A stretch of DNA of 64,000 bases from an uncultured Hungatella sp. (GCA_947089145.1 CAMUJH010000021.1:1-64000); one strand, 5' to 3'; positions 1 through 8,600 are shown, counted from the first letter of the stretch. Program-made: numbers and translations. The notes: generated by a model not told the origin, from the letters alone.

Positions 1-1
1 A

Positions 2-133
2 GCAAGCCGCTTGAGCAATAGCTGTACGGTCGAAAAACTCATTTCTCTTTATAAGTCATATTTTAAAGGCATACGGCAGTTTTGTCAAATGAAACAGCGC
101 AAGGGCAGTTATGAACCTGTAAAGGGTTTGTAG
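2..133 (+). CDS. C-terminal tail of an unrecognised protein, cut by the window edge
   Basis: An open frame runs in from the left edge and ends at TAG 131-133. The 43 visible residues are basic and aromatic (they include LISLYKSYFKGIRQF) and match no family I can name. It sits directly in front of a primase fragment, so it probably belongs to the same decayed integrative element. Whether it is a complete gene end or another fragment cannot be told from this window. Confidence 0.3.
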   Translation, partial: ASRLSNSCTVEKLISLYKSYFKGIRQFCQMKQRKGSYEPVKGL

Positions 134-142
134 CTGTCCTTT

Positions 143-420
143 TTGCGTTTTGCTGGAGGGCTTTATGAATTGGGTAAAAAAGAGGCAGCATTGCAGATAG
201 CGTCGGAGTTCAGTATCAGTTTTAACGATAACAGGGGCAGAAAGCCGCCGCCAAAGCGCAAGCGGAAGCTATCGTCGGAGCAGAAGTTTGAAAGGGCGGA
301 AAAGAAATGTTTTTGTGTACTTTCTGATTATCTGTGCCAGTTAAGGGAATGGAAGGAACAGCAGGCGGCACTGGAAAAAACGATGGAGAAGATGGAGCAG
401 GCATCACAGCCAGAAACAGG
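143..420 (+). pseudogene. Fragment of CHC2-type zinc-finger DNA primase of an integrative element
   Basis: The frame encodes AGGLYELGKKEAALQIASEF and then a basic linker and a stretch with CFCVLSDYLCQLREW. From family knowledge this resembles the part just after the CHC2 zinc finger in primase-like proteins of Lachnospiraceae conjugative elements (pattern FTAALYGLGKKEAA..LA.DFG). The zinc finger itself, expected upstream, is absent, and the match fades near base 420 where a different gene fragment begins in another frame. It is therefore read as a truncated relic. Assignment is by recall of the family pattern, not by a search. Confidence 0.5.
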
Positions 421-429
421 TTTGCCGGG

Positions 430-594
430 AACAAAGTCAAGGACGTGCTGTTCTGTGAGGATTTTCTCGCGGGACACCCGATGAAGTGTATACATGACAG
501 GTTCTTTGATGTAAATGGGGCTGTCAGCGATATGGAACAGATAAAGGCTGAAATATACCAAAAGATTGCGCCTTATGTCACATCAAACATTGCT
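430..594 (+). pseudogene. Fragment of P4/D5-family phage-plasmid primase-helicase, N-terminal part
   Basis: In a frame different from the preceding primase fragment, residues KVKDVLFCEDFLAGHPMKC followed by an IKAEIYQKIAPYVTSNIA segment resemble the N-terminal region of D5/P4-type primases found next to CHC2 primases in integrative elements. The match stops around base 594 and no helicase domain follows. The fused order of two normally separate genes, with no intact start or stop, indicates deletion scars. It is non-functional as it stands. Confidence 0.45.
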
Positions 595-704
595 TCGGAT
601 AAAGAGGAAAAGTGCTTGCAGGTTGCTGACCATGAAGGTATAATAAGAAATGAAGAACCGCTTTGCAGTCCACCAGCTTTTTCTGGAAAGGGGAAAGTCA
701 ATAC

Positions 705-1037
705 GGTTATAAAATCCGCAGCACCATGACCACAAAAGCAAGGGCGGGCATCTACCACAGCACAGTGCCGCCGTTCGGCTACCGCAAATCGCCGAAGGAC
801 AGCCGCAAGCTGATACCTGATGCGGAAACAGCACCGAGAGTAAGGCATATGTATGAGCCTGCTGTGCAGGGAAAATGTTATAAGGCAATCGGCAACGTGC
901 TGATAAGGGAGCGCATACCGATACCGGCATACTGGCGCCACATCAGGGGCGAGGGTACATGGGCAGGCTTTCAGGGCGAGGGGCATATATCCAACTATAT
1001 CTGGAATGAAACTACAATTAAATGGAGAGTGGTATAA
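705..1037 (+). pseudogene. Internal fragment of a large serine recombinase
   Basis: The frame contains GIYHSTVPPFGYRKSPKDS, then RHMYEPAVQGKCYKAIGNVL and a segment ending ISNYIWNETTIKWRVV. This is the typical 'recombinase' DNA-binding domain that follows the resolvase domain in large serine recombinases. The catalytic N-terminal domain and the zinc ribbon/coiled-coil C-terminus are both missing. Together with the primase pieces upstream it marks 1-1040 as the wreck of an integrative element. The 150 bases after it, up to the rubrerythrin gene, hold only a 14-bp repeat end. Confidence 0.6.
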
Positions 1038-1129
1038 TCACCTTGGAACTTCAACATGATGTGCCTCCTTCCATAGTCTGCAGTGGTTTACAACTATAGG
1101 ATAGCATATTTTGCTGAAGTTTTTCTATA

Positions 1130-1143
1130 CAAACACGCTCTAG
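1130..1143 (+). repeat. Solitary terminus identical to the end of palindromic repeat E
   Basis: The 14 bases CAAACACGCTCTAG are identical to the right terminus of the 166-bp palindromic element at 8962-9127. No matching left arm is seen upstream. It may be a truncated copy or the edge left by the decayed integrative element. Confidence 0.5.
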
Positions 1144-1189
1144 CACAACAGGTTAAGTTAAAAATTTTAAACACAAAGGAGATAAAGAA

Positions 1190-1729
1190 ATGGCAAACAA
1201 GTACACAGGCACCCAGACAGAGAAAAATTTAGAGGCGGCATTTGCCGGGGAGTCACAGGCAAGAAACAAATATACGTATTTTGCGTCTGTGGCTAAGAAG
1301 GAAGGGTACGAGCAGATTTCGTCACTGTTTTTAAAGACGGCGGACAATGAAAAAGAACATGCCAAAATGTGGTTTAAGGAGTTAAACGGCATCGGGGATA
1401 CCAAGGCAAACCTGGAGGCGGCTGCAGACGGGGAGAACTACGAGTGGACCGATATGTATGAGGACTTCGCAAAGACTGCTGAAAAAGAAGGCTTTGAGGA
1501 CCTGGCCAAAAAGTTCAGGCTGGTGGCTGCCATTGAGAAGCACCACGAGGAGAGATACCGTGCCCTTCTTAAAAATGTGGAGACTGCATCCGTGTTTGAA
1601 AAGAGTGAGGTAAAGGTATGGGAGTGCCGCAACTGCGGGCACATTGTGGTAGGGACAGCGGCACCGGAAGTATGTCCCACATGCAATCATCCCAAAAGCT
1701 ACTTTGAGGTGAGTGCGGAAAATTATTAA
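1190..1729 (+). CDS. rbr: Rubrerythrin, peroxide-detoxifying non-haem diiron protein
   Basis: The 179-aa product has the full rubrerythrin layout. An N-terminal ferritin-like four-helix diiron domain occupies residues about 5-140, with ligand motifs EKEHAK and [10 protein letters not shown]-terminal rubredoxin domain carries CRNC and CPTC knuckles. In anaerobes this cytoplasmic enzyme reduces hydrogen peroxide to water using electrons passed through rubredoxin or NADH-linked carriers. Length is normal for the family. A strong AAAGGAGATAA ribosome site lies just ahead of the ATG. The gene appears monocistronic; the next gene starts 110 bases later. Confidence 0.97.
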   Translation: MANKYTGTQTEKNLEAAFAGESQARNKYTYFASVAKKEGYEQISSLFLKTADNEKEHAKMWFKELNGIGDTKANLEAAADGENYEWTDMYEDFAKTAEKEGFEDLAKKFRLVAAIEKHHEERYRALLKNVETASVFEKSEVKVWECRNCGHIVVGTAAPEVCPTCNHPKSYFEVSAENY

Positions 1730-1839
1730 CCAATGGACAAAAAGAAACTTGCAGGGCGCACAGAGCAGATCTTGTGCGCCTTTATTGTCAACAAAAGTTT
1801 TTGGGGAGACTGTTTTCATAAGCAGCAGAAGGGAGGAAA

Positions 1840-2802
1840 ATGCTTCGAAAAATATGCCCCATTTGTGAGCAGGCCATGAAACTGTCCCACTACTGTAAAA
1901 ATTGCAGACGGTTTGTAAAGACGCCATATGTAAGGGATGTAACGTACTATTTAAATGAAAGGCACCCGGAAAAGGAAAAGAACTGTGAATATCATAGCAC
2001 ATATGGGGAGGAAAATCGTCCGGCGCCGTATGTCAGGCCAGCGCCGCCTATGCCGGTGGATTCCCGGCCTGAAGGGAGGAAGAGGGCCGCAGGAGGGGCA
2101 GGCGGGAGGACAGCGGTGCTTGCGGTTGTGGGAGCCATGGTTTTGGTACAGATAATCGGGGCTGCCAAGGTTTTCACCGATAAGATCAGCAGCTGCGGTA
2201 GTTTTGAGGATGATACCGAAACAGAAGAGTTTTGGAGTCTGACAGATGAGGAAGTTCAAAGCGCCGGAGTTGCCTGCAATTCCTATGGCCATTATTCCAT
2301 AGACGGAATCCGTATGGCAGAAGAAATAGAGAGGATCATCAGGGGATCAAGATATAACATTGACGATATGACTACATTTTCTTTCAATTATGAGACAGAA
2401 GACGAAGATGGCCTTTGGGCAAACTATAGGACTATGATTTTGTATGATATTTCTTTGACAGAAAAGGATCAGGAGAATGTAGATTCAGAGTCAATTACAG
2501 TAGATTATGACACAGCCACAGGACAGCTGCATAGAGTTGTCTTTTATATGGCAGAACCGGAGTCGGCCGCCCTGTTGTCAGAGGAGATCCTGGATTTTCT
2601 GCAGGAGCAGGGAGAGCTTCCGGAAAAGGAGGACTATGGAAGCCTGATGGCAGGACAGATTGCGGAGTATTCAGACAGAGGAGAGTATGAGGATACGGAT
2701 ATGGTACAGAGGAAAATCCTGAAGGACGGAGAATGGCATACAGAGTATCACTTCTATGAGATGGATGGGAGGCTTTGTGTGACAATCTCGAGAATGCAGT
2801 AA
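1840..2802 (+). CDS. Zinc-ribbon membrane protein of unknown function
   Basis: The 320-aa product starts with a zinc ribbon (CPIC near residue 6 and CKNC near residue 18). A proline-rich linker follows, then one hydrophobic segment (about residues 85-105, TAVLAVVGAMVLVQIIGAA) and a 215-residue acidic domain likely outside the membrane. The layout (cytoplasmic ribbon, single membrane pass, extracellular domain) is common among Clostridia proteins of unknown role. GGGAGGAAA precedes the ATG. It is convergent with the lipoprotein gene downstream, from which a perfect palindrome separates it. I do not recognise the family. Confidence 0.7.
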   Translation: MLRKICPICEQAMKLSHYCKNCRRFVKTPYVRDVTYYLNERHPEKEKNCEYHSTYGEENRPAPYVRPAPPMPVDSRPEGRKRAAGGAGGRTAVLAVVGAMVLVQIIGAAKVFTDKISSCGSFEDDTETEEFWSLTDEEVQSAGVACNSYGHYSIDGIRMAEEIERIIRGSRYNIDDMTTFSFNYETEDEDGLWANYRTMILYDISLTEKDQENVDSESITVDYDTATGQLHRVVFYMAEPESAALLSEEILDFLQEQGELPEKEDYGSLMAGQIAEYSDRGEYEDTDMVQRKILKDGEWHTEYHFYEMDGRLCVTISRMQ

Positions 2803-2820
2803 TGAAACAGCCGGATGCCC

Positions 2821-2854
2821 GCTGCCTGACAGGTACTAGTACCTGTCAGGCAGC
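2821..2854. terminator. Perfect 34-bp palindrome between convergent genes, possible bidirectional terminator
   Basis: The sequence is a perfect palindrome with 17-bp arms (GCTGCCTGACAGGTACT and its complement) and no loop. It lies between two convergent genes. There is no adjoining T-run on either strand, so it may act by cruciform or hairpin formation or as a protein-binding site rather than as a classical terminator. Confidence 0.5.
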
Positions 2855-2893
2855 AAGGCAGTGAAAGTCCTGGAAATCTTCAGCCGCCCCATG

Positions 2894-3643
2894 TTATTTG
2901 GTGGCGGTGACAGAAGTAATATGGGGGTTAACGCCCTCATACCAATAGAGGAATCCCTCCATGTCGATCTTATCCCCAACGTTCAGATTTTTTACTGCGG
3001 CATAGACATCTGTAGTGCTGTCGCATAAGTAGGATTCAACGGTAAAAGTGTAGGTATTGCCGTTCAGTGAGACGTTAAAATACAGATCATCGCCTTCCTG
3101 GCCGGAACCGTCCCAATTGTATAAATAGGCCGCCGGATTTTCGCTGTCATCCTGTCCTGCGGGTTCTACAGTCATGCCTTTGAAACATACAAACTTATTT
3201 TGATGTTTGATCAGATCATCGGACCCCAGAAGCGCAGTGACATCTTCCGGCTCCGCCACATAATTGCCCTCCTGAATCTCAAAGGTACCGTCAATAATCT
3301 CCGTTTCCCCGGACCACTCTGATTTATATCCGGTAACTTTAATCTTTGTGCCGACAGTTAATTTCTCATAGTCCTCCTGGGAGCAGGCCATATTGTACAG
3401 AAAATATGCGCCGTCTTTGTCCTGGGAGTAGACGGTGGCCTGGTTATCCCACCAGGACTGCTTTGCCTGGACATATGCCTCAATGACAACTTCCGTATCC
3501 AGGTCAGCGGCAAGGTACTCCTCATAAGTCATGACTCCCGGAGATTTGGCATCTGCAGAGCCGGAATCTTTAGCGGGAGAACTGCAGCCTGCACAGGCAA
3601 GGGCAAGCGCAAAAGCCAGAAGCAGTGAAGCTGTTTTTTTCAT
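2894..3643 (-). CDS. OB-fold-like surface lipoprotein
   Basis: The 249-aa product begins MKKTASLLLAFALALACAGCSS, a lipoprotein signal with lipobox ACAGC, so the mature protein is expected to be membrane-anchored outside the cell. The mature part (motifs VVIEAYVQAKQSWW and GTKIKVTGYK) resembles OB-fold, tRNA-anticodon-like domains seen in many Firmicutes lipoproteins of unknown function; this is inference from pattern. The start at 3643 is preferred over the upstream ATG at 3664 because AGGGGAA sits about eight bases before it. It lies 95 bases after the sugar-binding protein gene on the same strand and could share its transcript. Confidence 0.7.
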   Translation of the reverse strand: MKKTASLLLAFALALACAGCSSPAKDSGSADAKSPGVMTYEEYLAADLDTEVVIEAYVQAKQSWWDNQATVYSQDKDGAYFLYNMACSQEDYEKLTVGTKIKVTGYKSEWSGETEIIDGTFEIQEGNYVAEPEDVTALLGSDDLIKHQNKFVCFKGMTVEPAGQDDSENPAAYLYNWDGSGQEGDDLYFNVSLNGNTYTFTVESYLCDSTTDVYAAVKNLNVGDKIDMEGFLYWYEGVNPHITSVTATK

Positions 3644-3738
3644 AATATTTTTCCCCTCTTTCATACAAAATGTATTCAGCAGCCAAGGCTGTAAAACACA
3701 AAACTATTATACACAATATTTTTAATAAATCAATAGAA

Positions 3739-5337
3739 TCACCTCTTTTTCAGATTCTGAAAAATCACATACAAAATAATGAGCGTCCACGCCCCGCCCA
3801 GAGAGGAGAGCAGCAATACGGACATAAATGGCAGCTTTCCCAGATCGGCTTTTGAGGAAGCGGGAGAGATGCCTGCACGGCTTATCTGGTCTAACCGGTA
3901 CAGAGATGTCATGTCCTGATACAGTTTTTCCGTATATTCCCGGTCAATGGTTTCTCCCCGGCGCACGGATTTTACCGTGTTTTCAATCATCTGCCCGGCG
4001 GCATCCCGAAGAGAGGCGGAACCGTTAAATACAGGGGTGACAAAGGTGTGATCCCGGTTGTCCAAAAGCATTTTGGCGGCTTTGATTTTTACATCATAAT
4101 AAAGAGAGTTATCTTCTCCGCATCTGGATAAATAATCCTGATATTCCGGCGCGTTCAGAGCTTTTAAGGTTACCGGCACATACCCTTCTGTCTCAGAGTA
4201 AGCAATCTGCACGTCATTGGTCAGAAGATACTGGGCGAACAGCCAGGAAGCTAAAACCTCCTGGGAATCGGCCTTGTTGAAAATGCAGACCGACGGTCCC
4301 TGGGATATCATCTGCGGATTCTCAGGGTCAAACTGAGGGATGGGCATGACAGCCGTCTCAAACTCTGTCAGCTTATCAGCGCTGATATCACATAAGGGAG
4401 CATGGGTTCCCATCCAGGTAGCGCCGGCAGTGGAGTCAATGGCAAAAATACATTGTCCCGCATTTAAAAAATTGGCAGGGTAGCTTGAGATCTTAAAGGT
4501 GGAGAAGGCCCCCGTTTTTGCATGTTCTGCAATGGTAAGAAGAAGTTCCCCGGCGGTGTCGTGAAACAGAGAGAATTCCCCGTTTTCTGAGGAATAGGGC
4601 GCCTGACGCTGTCTCAGCATTTGGATCATCATGTTATCCGTGGATTTGTAAATAAAAGGGATCATGACTTTTTGGCCGTTTACCAGGAAAGTGCCGTCTG
4701 GCGCCTGGGCCATGGCAGCTTCGGAAACCTGCCATACAAAATCCCAGGTCAGCGTTTCAGGCAGGGTGTAGCCTAAAGATTCCACATAAGTTTTGTTAAT
4801 ATAGCAGGCTTCTGTGGAACGCATAAAGGGGAGCGCATAGTAATGGCCGCCAAAGGAACATTCTTCCAGAAATTTCGGCGTGATCTCCTGAAGGGCAGGG
4901 GAATCGAAAGAAACCTGGCTTCCTCCTAACCCGTATTTTTTGTCATGAAACAGGCCTTCAAGAGGCACCACCATGTTGGTCCCTGTCAGATACGTGGCTA
5001 TGTGATCAGGATAGGTAATGCACACATTGGGAGTGGTATTGGTTGCCATGTTGGTTATAACGTCATTATAGATTTTGCCGTAATCAGTGTACAGGCGCAG
5101 GCTGACAGTTATGTTAGGATACAGAGCCTCAAAATCGGAGATTGCCTTCTCATAGATTGCGGTCTGGGTTTTGTTGGTGTCATTTTTAGCCCAGAAAGTG
5201 ATCTCATACTGCTTTGACAGATCAAACTCTGCCGGAATTTCAAAAGGGCTTAAGCTTTCCTTTCCATGGCATCCTGCAAGGACAGACAGGCCGACGGCAA
5301 ATGCCAGGGCGGCGGCTGTGAAATTTAGCGGCTTCAT
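3739..5337 (-). CDS. ABC sugar transporter extracellular solute-binding protein with C-terminal membrane anchor
   Basis: The 532-aa product has a lipoprotein signal (lipobox LAGC near residue 20) and a family-1 type solute-binding domain starting YEITFWAKNDTNKTQ, with a late hydrophobic ARLD-less core typical of carbohydrate-binding proteins. Unusually it ends in a membrane segment (SVLLLSSLGGAWTLIILYVIF) followed by NLKKR. It would deliver a sugar or oligosaccharide to the two permeases encoded upstream. Its ATG overlaps the end of the MalG-like permease gene by four bases, which indicates translational coupling. The extra C-terminal anchor is not part of the ordinary family layout. Confidence 0.88.
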   Translation of the reverse strand: MKPLNFTAAALAFAVGLSVLAGCHGKESLSPFEIPAEFDLSKQYEITFWAKNDTNKTQTAIYEKAISDFEALYPNITVSLRLYTDYGKIYNDVITNMATNTTPNVCITYPDHIATYLTGTNMVVPLEGLFHDKKYGLGGSQVSFDSPALQEITPKFLEECSFGGHYYALPFMRSTEACYINKTYVESLGYTLPETLTWDFVWQVSEAAMAQAPDGTFLVNGQKVMIPFIYKSTDNMMIQMLRQRQAPYSSENGEFSLFHDTAGELLLTIAEHAKTGAFSTFKISSYPANFLNAGQCIFAIDSTAGATWMGTHAPLCDISADKLTEFETAVMPIPQFDPENPQMISQGPSVCIFNKADSQEVLASWLFAQYLLTNDVQIAYSETEGYVPVTLKALNAPEYQDYLSRCGEDNSLYYDVKIKAAKMLLDNRDHTFVTPVFNGSASLRDAAGQMIENTVKSVRRGETIDREYTEKLYQDMTSLYRLDQISRAGISPASSKADLGKLPFMSVLLLSSLGGAWTLIILYVIFQNLKKR

Positions 5338-6200
5338 CCTTTTATCCCTCCTCTCGATACTCCCTCCATGATTTGTTTGTGAAACAGGAGAAACAGAAGA
5401 ATTAGGGGAAGGGAGATCACGGTCACGGCGGCCATCATGGCCGGAATATTTTCCCGGCCGAAACCATTTTCACGAATCTCCTGAATGCCGTTGGAAACCA
5501 GGTAATAGCGCTGCTGATCCGTAATAAGGCGGGGCCATACATAAGAATTCCAGCATTCGATTACCTTCAATATGACAATCGTAACCAAAGTGGGCTTTGA
5601 CAGAGGGATCAGGACTTTAATAAGGTATTTCAAATCAGAGGTGCCATCTACCTTCGCGGCATAGTACAGGCTGTCTGGTATCTGCTCAAAATTTTCCTTC
5701 AGAAGATAGAGGTAAAAGACAGACATAACCGAAGGCAATATCAGGCCCGGAAACGAATTGCGCAGATCCAGGTTGGTAACCGTGACAAAATTGGTGATGA
5801 TCACCAGCTCATTTGGAATCATCATCATGGAAAGGAAGACAAGAAACACCAGGTTTTTCCCTTTAAAGTCAAGGCGCGCAAAGGCAAAGGCGGCAGGGAC
5901 TATGGCTGCCAGCATAATCCCAGTGGTCGCAAGGGTAAAAAAGAATGTATTTATCAGATACTTTCCAAGGGGAACAGCGGTAAAAGCATCAGAAAAGTTC
6001 TGCAGGGTAGGCGACAGAGTGAAAAATTGCGGAATATATTCCGAGTTATATGCGCCGTAGCTTTTTACGGATGTGAGAATCATCCAGTAAAAGGGAAACA
6101 GGACAATAAGCGCCCAAAACAGCAGAAACAGCCAGATGACAGCCGTGGCCGCTGACTTTCGGATTTTGCCGGTTTCCTCCAGATATTTACAGTGATTCAT
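5334..6200 (-). CDS. ABC sugar transporter permease, MalG/UgpE type
   Basis: The 288-aa product is a typical inner permease with about six membrane segments. It carries the coupling-helix motif around YYAAKVDGTSDLKYLIKVLI, the EAA loop that docks on the ATPase. It works with the second permease, the ATPase and the binding protein encoded next to it to import a carbohydrate. The start at 6200 is chosen because AAAGGA precedes it at a usable distance; an ATG twelve bases further upstream is possible. The gene is the third of the operon, 39 bases after the MalF-like permease. Confidence 0.92.
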   Translation of the reverse strand: MNHCKYLEETGKIRKSAATAVIWLFLLFWALIVLFPFYWMILTSVKSYGAYNSEYIPQFFTLSPTLQNFSDAFTAVPLGKYLINTFFFTLATTGIMLAAIVPAAFAFARLDFKGKNLVFLVFLSMMMIPNELVIITNFVTVTNLDLRNSFPGLILPSVMSVFYLYLLKENFEQIPDSLYYAAKVDGTSDLKYLIKVLIPLSKPTLVTIVILKVIECWNSYVWPRLITDQQRYYLVSNGIQEIRENGFGRENIPAMMAAVTVISLPLILLFLLFHKQIMEGVSRGGIKG

Positions 6201-6239
6201 AATTAATCCCATTCCTTTCCCGCTTTAGATCATTTTTTG

Positions 6240-7142
6240 TCAATTCTTAACAGCAAATTTTCTGCTGCTTATAAGCAGATTGATGCAGGTAACCGTCAGT
6301 ACAATGGCAAACAGTATCATAGCCGCAGCAGCCGCATAGGAGGGGTAGCCGCCGCTGTCCCCATACAGCATGTCATACACGTAGCCTACAATGGTGTTCA
6401 TCCCCGCCGCATTTAAGTCTGTGCCGAACAGGGCCACTACGTCGCTGTAAGCTTTAAAGGCGCCGATAAACCCTGTGATGATGAGATAAAAGATCATAGG
6501 GGAGATCAGGGGGAGGGTAATGCGCATGAATGTCCTAAGCTTTGAGGTTCCGTCGACCCTTGCAGCGCTATAATAGTCCGGATTGACGGAGGCTAAGGCG
6601 CTGGTCAGAATCAGGATCTTAAAAGGCATAACCGACCAGACGGTATAAAAGCACAGTACAAACATTTTGGCCCAGTAAGGCCCATCCATAAAATCTACGG
6701 TTTTGCCGCCAAACCAGCGGATGATCAGGTTTATAAGGCCTTCGGAATAAGGCGTCTTTTTAAACAGGATCATGAAGACAAGTCCCACTGCCAGGGTGTT
6801 GGTCACATAGGGGAGAAAATAAATGACCTGAAAAATCTCATGGAGAGGCTGTATGGAATTTAACCCTGCGGAAATAAGCAGGGCAATGACTGTGGATAAG
6901 GGCACGGTAATGACAACCAGGATAAACGTATTTTTCACGGCCTGGAGAAAGTAAGGATCATGAAGGACATAGGAATAATTGTAAAATCCGATGCCGAAAT
7001 ACGTCTGGGAGGCAGAGTTGTAACCCTCCTCAAAAGAATAGATAATTACGTCAATAAGAGGGTACACCATAAATGCGCCTAAGAAAAGGACAGCCGGCAG
7101 AAGATAAAGCCAGCTTTTCAAATGGCTAAAGGTGGGTTTCAT
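6240..7142 (-). CDS. ABC sugar transporter permease, MalF/UgpA type
   Basis: The 300-aa product has six predicted membrane helices. The EAA-loop motif YYSAARVDGTSKLRTFMRIT is characteristic of carbohydrate-uptake family 1 permeases and pairs with the MalG-like partner. It overlaps the ATPase gene by 17 bases, consistent with one polycistronic mRNA in the order ATPase, permease, permease, binding protein. Substrate cannot be read from sequence. Confidence 0.92.
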   Translation of the reverse strand: MKPTFSHLKSWLYLLPAVLFLGAFMVYPLIDVIIYSFEEGYNSASQTYFGIGFYNYSYVLHDPYFLQAVKNTFILVVITVPLSTVIALLISAGLNSIQPLHEIFQVIYFLPYVTNTLAVGLVFMILFKKTPYSEGLINLIIRWFGGKTVDFMDGPYWAKMFVLCFYTVWSVMPFKILILTSALASVNPDYYSAARVDGTSKLRTFMRITLPLISPMIFYLIITGFIGAFKAYSDVVALFGTDLNAAGMNTIVGYVYDMLYGDSGGYPSYAAAAAMILFAIVLTVTCINLLISSRKFAVKN

Positions 7143-8289
7143 GACAAGCTCCTATCTGCTGCCTTATGGCAGCCTGAAACGGGATGCGCTTTTCAGTGTT
7201 TTTGTCAAAAAGAAAAACTTTCGCGGGACGAAGGGAAAACCTTACCAGAGGACCGGAAACGTCAGCCTGCCGCTCTGCGCTGATAACAGCGCGGACTTTA
7301 GGGGCTAAAGACGCTTTGTTTGTGGAGACGACGGTGATATCGCGGCCCATGACTTCCACGCCGCTTAGGCGGCAGGCAAGGGGGCCGTTTTCACTGAGAA
7401 TAAAGCCTTCCGGCCGGACGGCGGCATAGACCTGTCCAAAAGCCCCTTCTGATAACCCTCCCCCCGCATGGACAAGATCCAGGACGGGGTCCCCGCCAAT
7501 ATATAAAGTCCCGTTTTTCACCTGACCCTCAAAAACATTAATGGGGGGAGTTCCCAGAAACCTGGCCACAAAAAGATTGTCCGGGTTGTCATACACGTCC
7601 TGAGGGCTTCCGGTTTGCTGGACAACGCCTGCATTCATGACGGCAATCAGATCGGAAATGCTCATGGCCTCCTCCTGATCGTGAGTGACAAAAATCGTGG
7701 TGATCTTCGTCTCTTTCTGGATTCTGCGGATCTCTTCCCGGGTCTGAAGCCTTAAGCGGGCGTCAAGGTTGGAAAGCGGTTCGTCTAAAAGGAGCACTCC
7801 CGGCATTTTTACCAGGGCCCGGGCAATAGCCACCCGCTGCTGCTGGCCGCCGGACAGTTCCCCCGGCTTTCTGTCCATCAGATCTTCAATCTGCACCAGT
7901 GCGGCGGCCTCGCAGGCCTTTTTCAGCATTTCGGTTTTGAAAAGCCGGCTTTTTCCTTTTAAGTTCTCCAGGGGGAATAAAATATTCTGCTTAACCGTCA
8001 GGTGAGGGTAGAGAGCATAGTTTTGGAATACCAGGCCGATCCCCCTGCTTTCCGGCGGAAGATAGGTAACCTCCTGGTCACCGAAGATAATTTTTCCGCC
8101 GGTAGGCTTCTGCAGGCCGCTTATCAGGTTTAAGGTGGTGCTTTTGCCGCAGCCGGAAGGGCCTAAAAGCCCCATAAGCTTCCCGTCGGGAATGTGAATC
8201 GTAAGATCATTGACGGCGATAACGTCTTCACGGAGCTTTTTGCCGCGGCTTGGATACTTTTTGGTTAGATTCTGCAGTATAACTTCCAT
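7126..8289 (-). CDS. ABC sugar transporter ATPase, UgpC/MsmK type
   Basis: The 387-aa cytoplasmic ATPase has Walker A GPSGCGKST, signature LSGGQQQR, Walker B VLLLDEPLSNLD and the switch region FVTHDQEEA. A C-terminal TOBE/OB regulatory region (residues about 240-387) is typical of MalK/UgpC proteins that energise CUT1 sugar importers. The start at 8289 (MEVILQNLTKKY) is preferred to the upstream in-frame ATG because TTGGAG lies six bases ahead. It is the first gene of the operon; a promoter lies about 60 bases upstream. Having a dedicated ATPase is less common in Firmicutes, where MsmK is often shared. Confidence 0.95.
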   Translation of the reverse strand: MEVILQNLTKKYPSRGKKLREDVIAVNDLTIHIPDGKLMGLLGPSGCGKSTTLNLISGLQKPTGGKIIFGDQEVTYLPPESRGIGLVFQNYALYPHLTVKQNILFPLENLKGKSRLFKTEMLKKACEAAALVQIEDLMDRKPGELSGGQQQRVAIARALVKMPGVLLLDEPLSNLDARLRLQTREEIRRIQKETKITTIFVTHDQEEAMSISDLIAVMNAGVVQQTGSPQDVYDNPDNLFVARFLGTPPINVFEGQVKNGTLYIGGDPVLDLVHAGGGLSEGAFGQVYAAVRPEGFILSENGPLACRLSGVEVMGRDITVVSTNKASLAPKVRAVISAERQADVSGPLVRFSLRPAKVFLFDKNTEKRIPFQAAIRQQIGACHETHL

Positions 8290-8347
8290 CTGGGCTCCAA
8301 TCTGCGCAGTAAGTACGCATATAAACAAAAATGAATAATCTTTGGCT

Positions 8348-8376
8348 ATTATACTGAAAAAGGCTGGGAATGTCCA
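8348..8376 (-). promoter_or_regulatory. Sigma-A-type promoter of the sugar ABC operon
   Basis: On the minus strand TGGACA (8376-8371) and TATAAT (8353-8348) are separated by exactly 17 bases, about 60 bases upstream of the ATPase start. The -35 end abuts a large inverted repeat. Confidence 0.65.
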
Positions 8377-8377
8377 G

Positions 8378-8526
8378 GTTACAGTTCACGGGGCGGGGAA
8401 AATCGGATGAAAACAGGCGTCAAGCTTGCTTGTAAGACTGTTTTCATCCGATTTTCCCCATCGGGCGAACGCCCCAGCTTTTGTTCGGCGTAGCCAGACA
8501 AGAAGATGCACCCCGTGAACAGTAAC
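8378..8526. repeat. Nested cloverleaf-like inverted repeat (family D)
   Basis: Outer arms 8378-8393 and 8511-8526 pair over 16 bases with one mismatch (GTTAC.GTTCACGGGG). They enclose a perfect 22-bp hairpin (8395-8416 with 8438-8459) and a further GC-rich stretch. It lies between the divergent promoters of the sugar operon and leuS. No coding capacity is visible. A loosely similar arrangement occurs at 14750-14872. Confidence 0.7.
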
Positions 8527-8565
8527 ATGTCCAGGCCCGGCACGCCCCTGCCGCGGAAAAATAAG

Positions 8566-8594
8566 TTGACAGAACTGCGCAAATATGATAGATT
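8566..8594 (+). promoter_or_regulatory. Sigma-A-type promoter of the leuS T-box transcript
   Basis: TTGACA (8566-8571), a 17-base spacer and TAGATT (8589-8594) place transcription start near 8601, just before the T-box leader. Confidence 0.7.
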
Positions 8595-8600
8595 TGTAAA

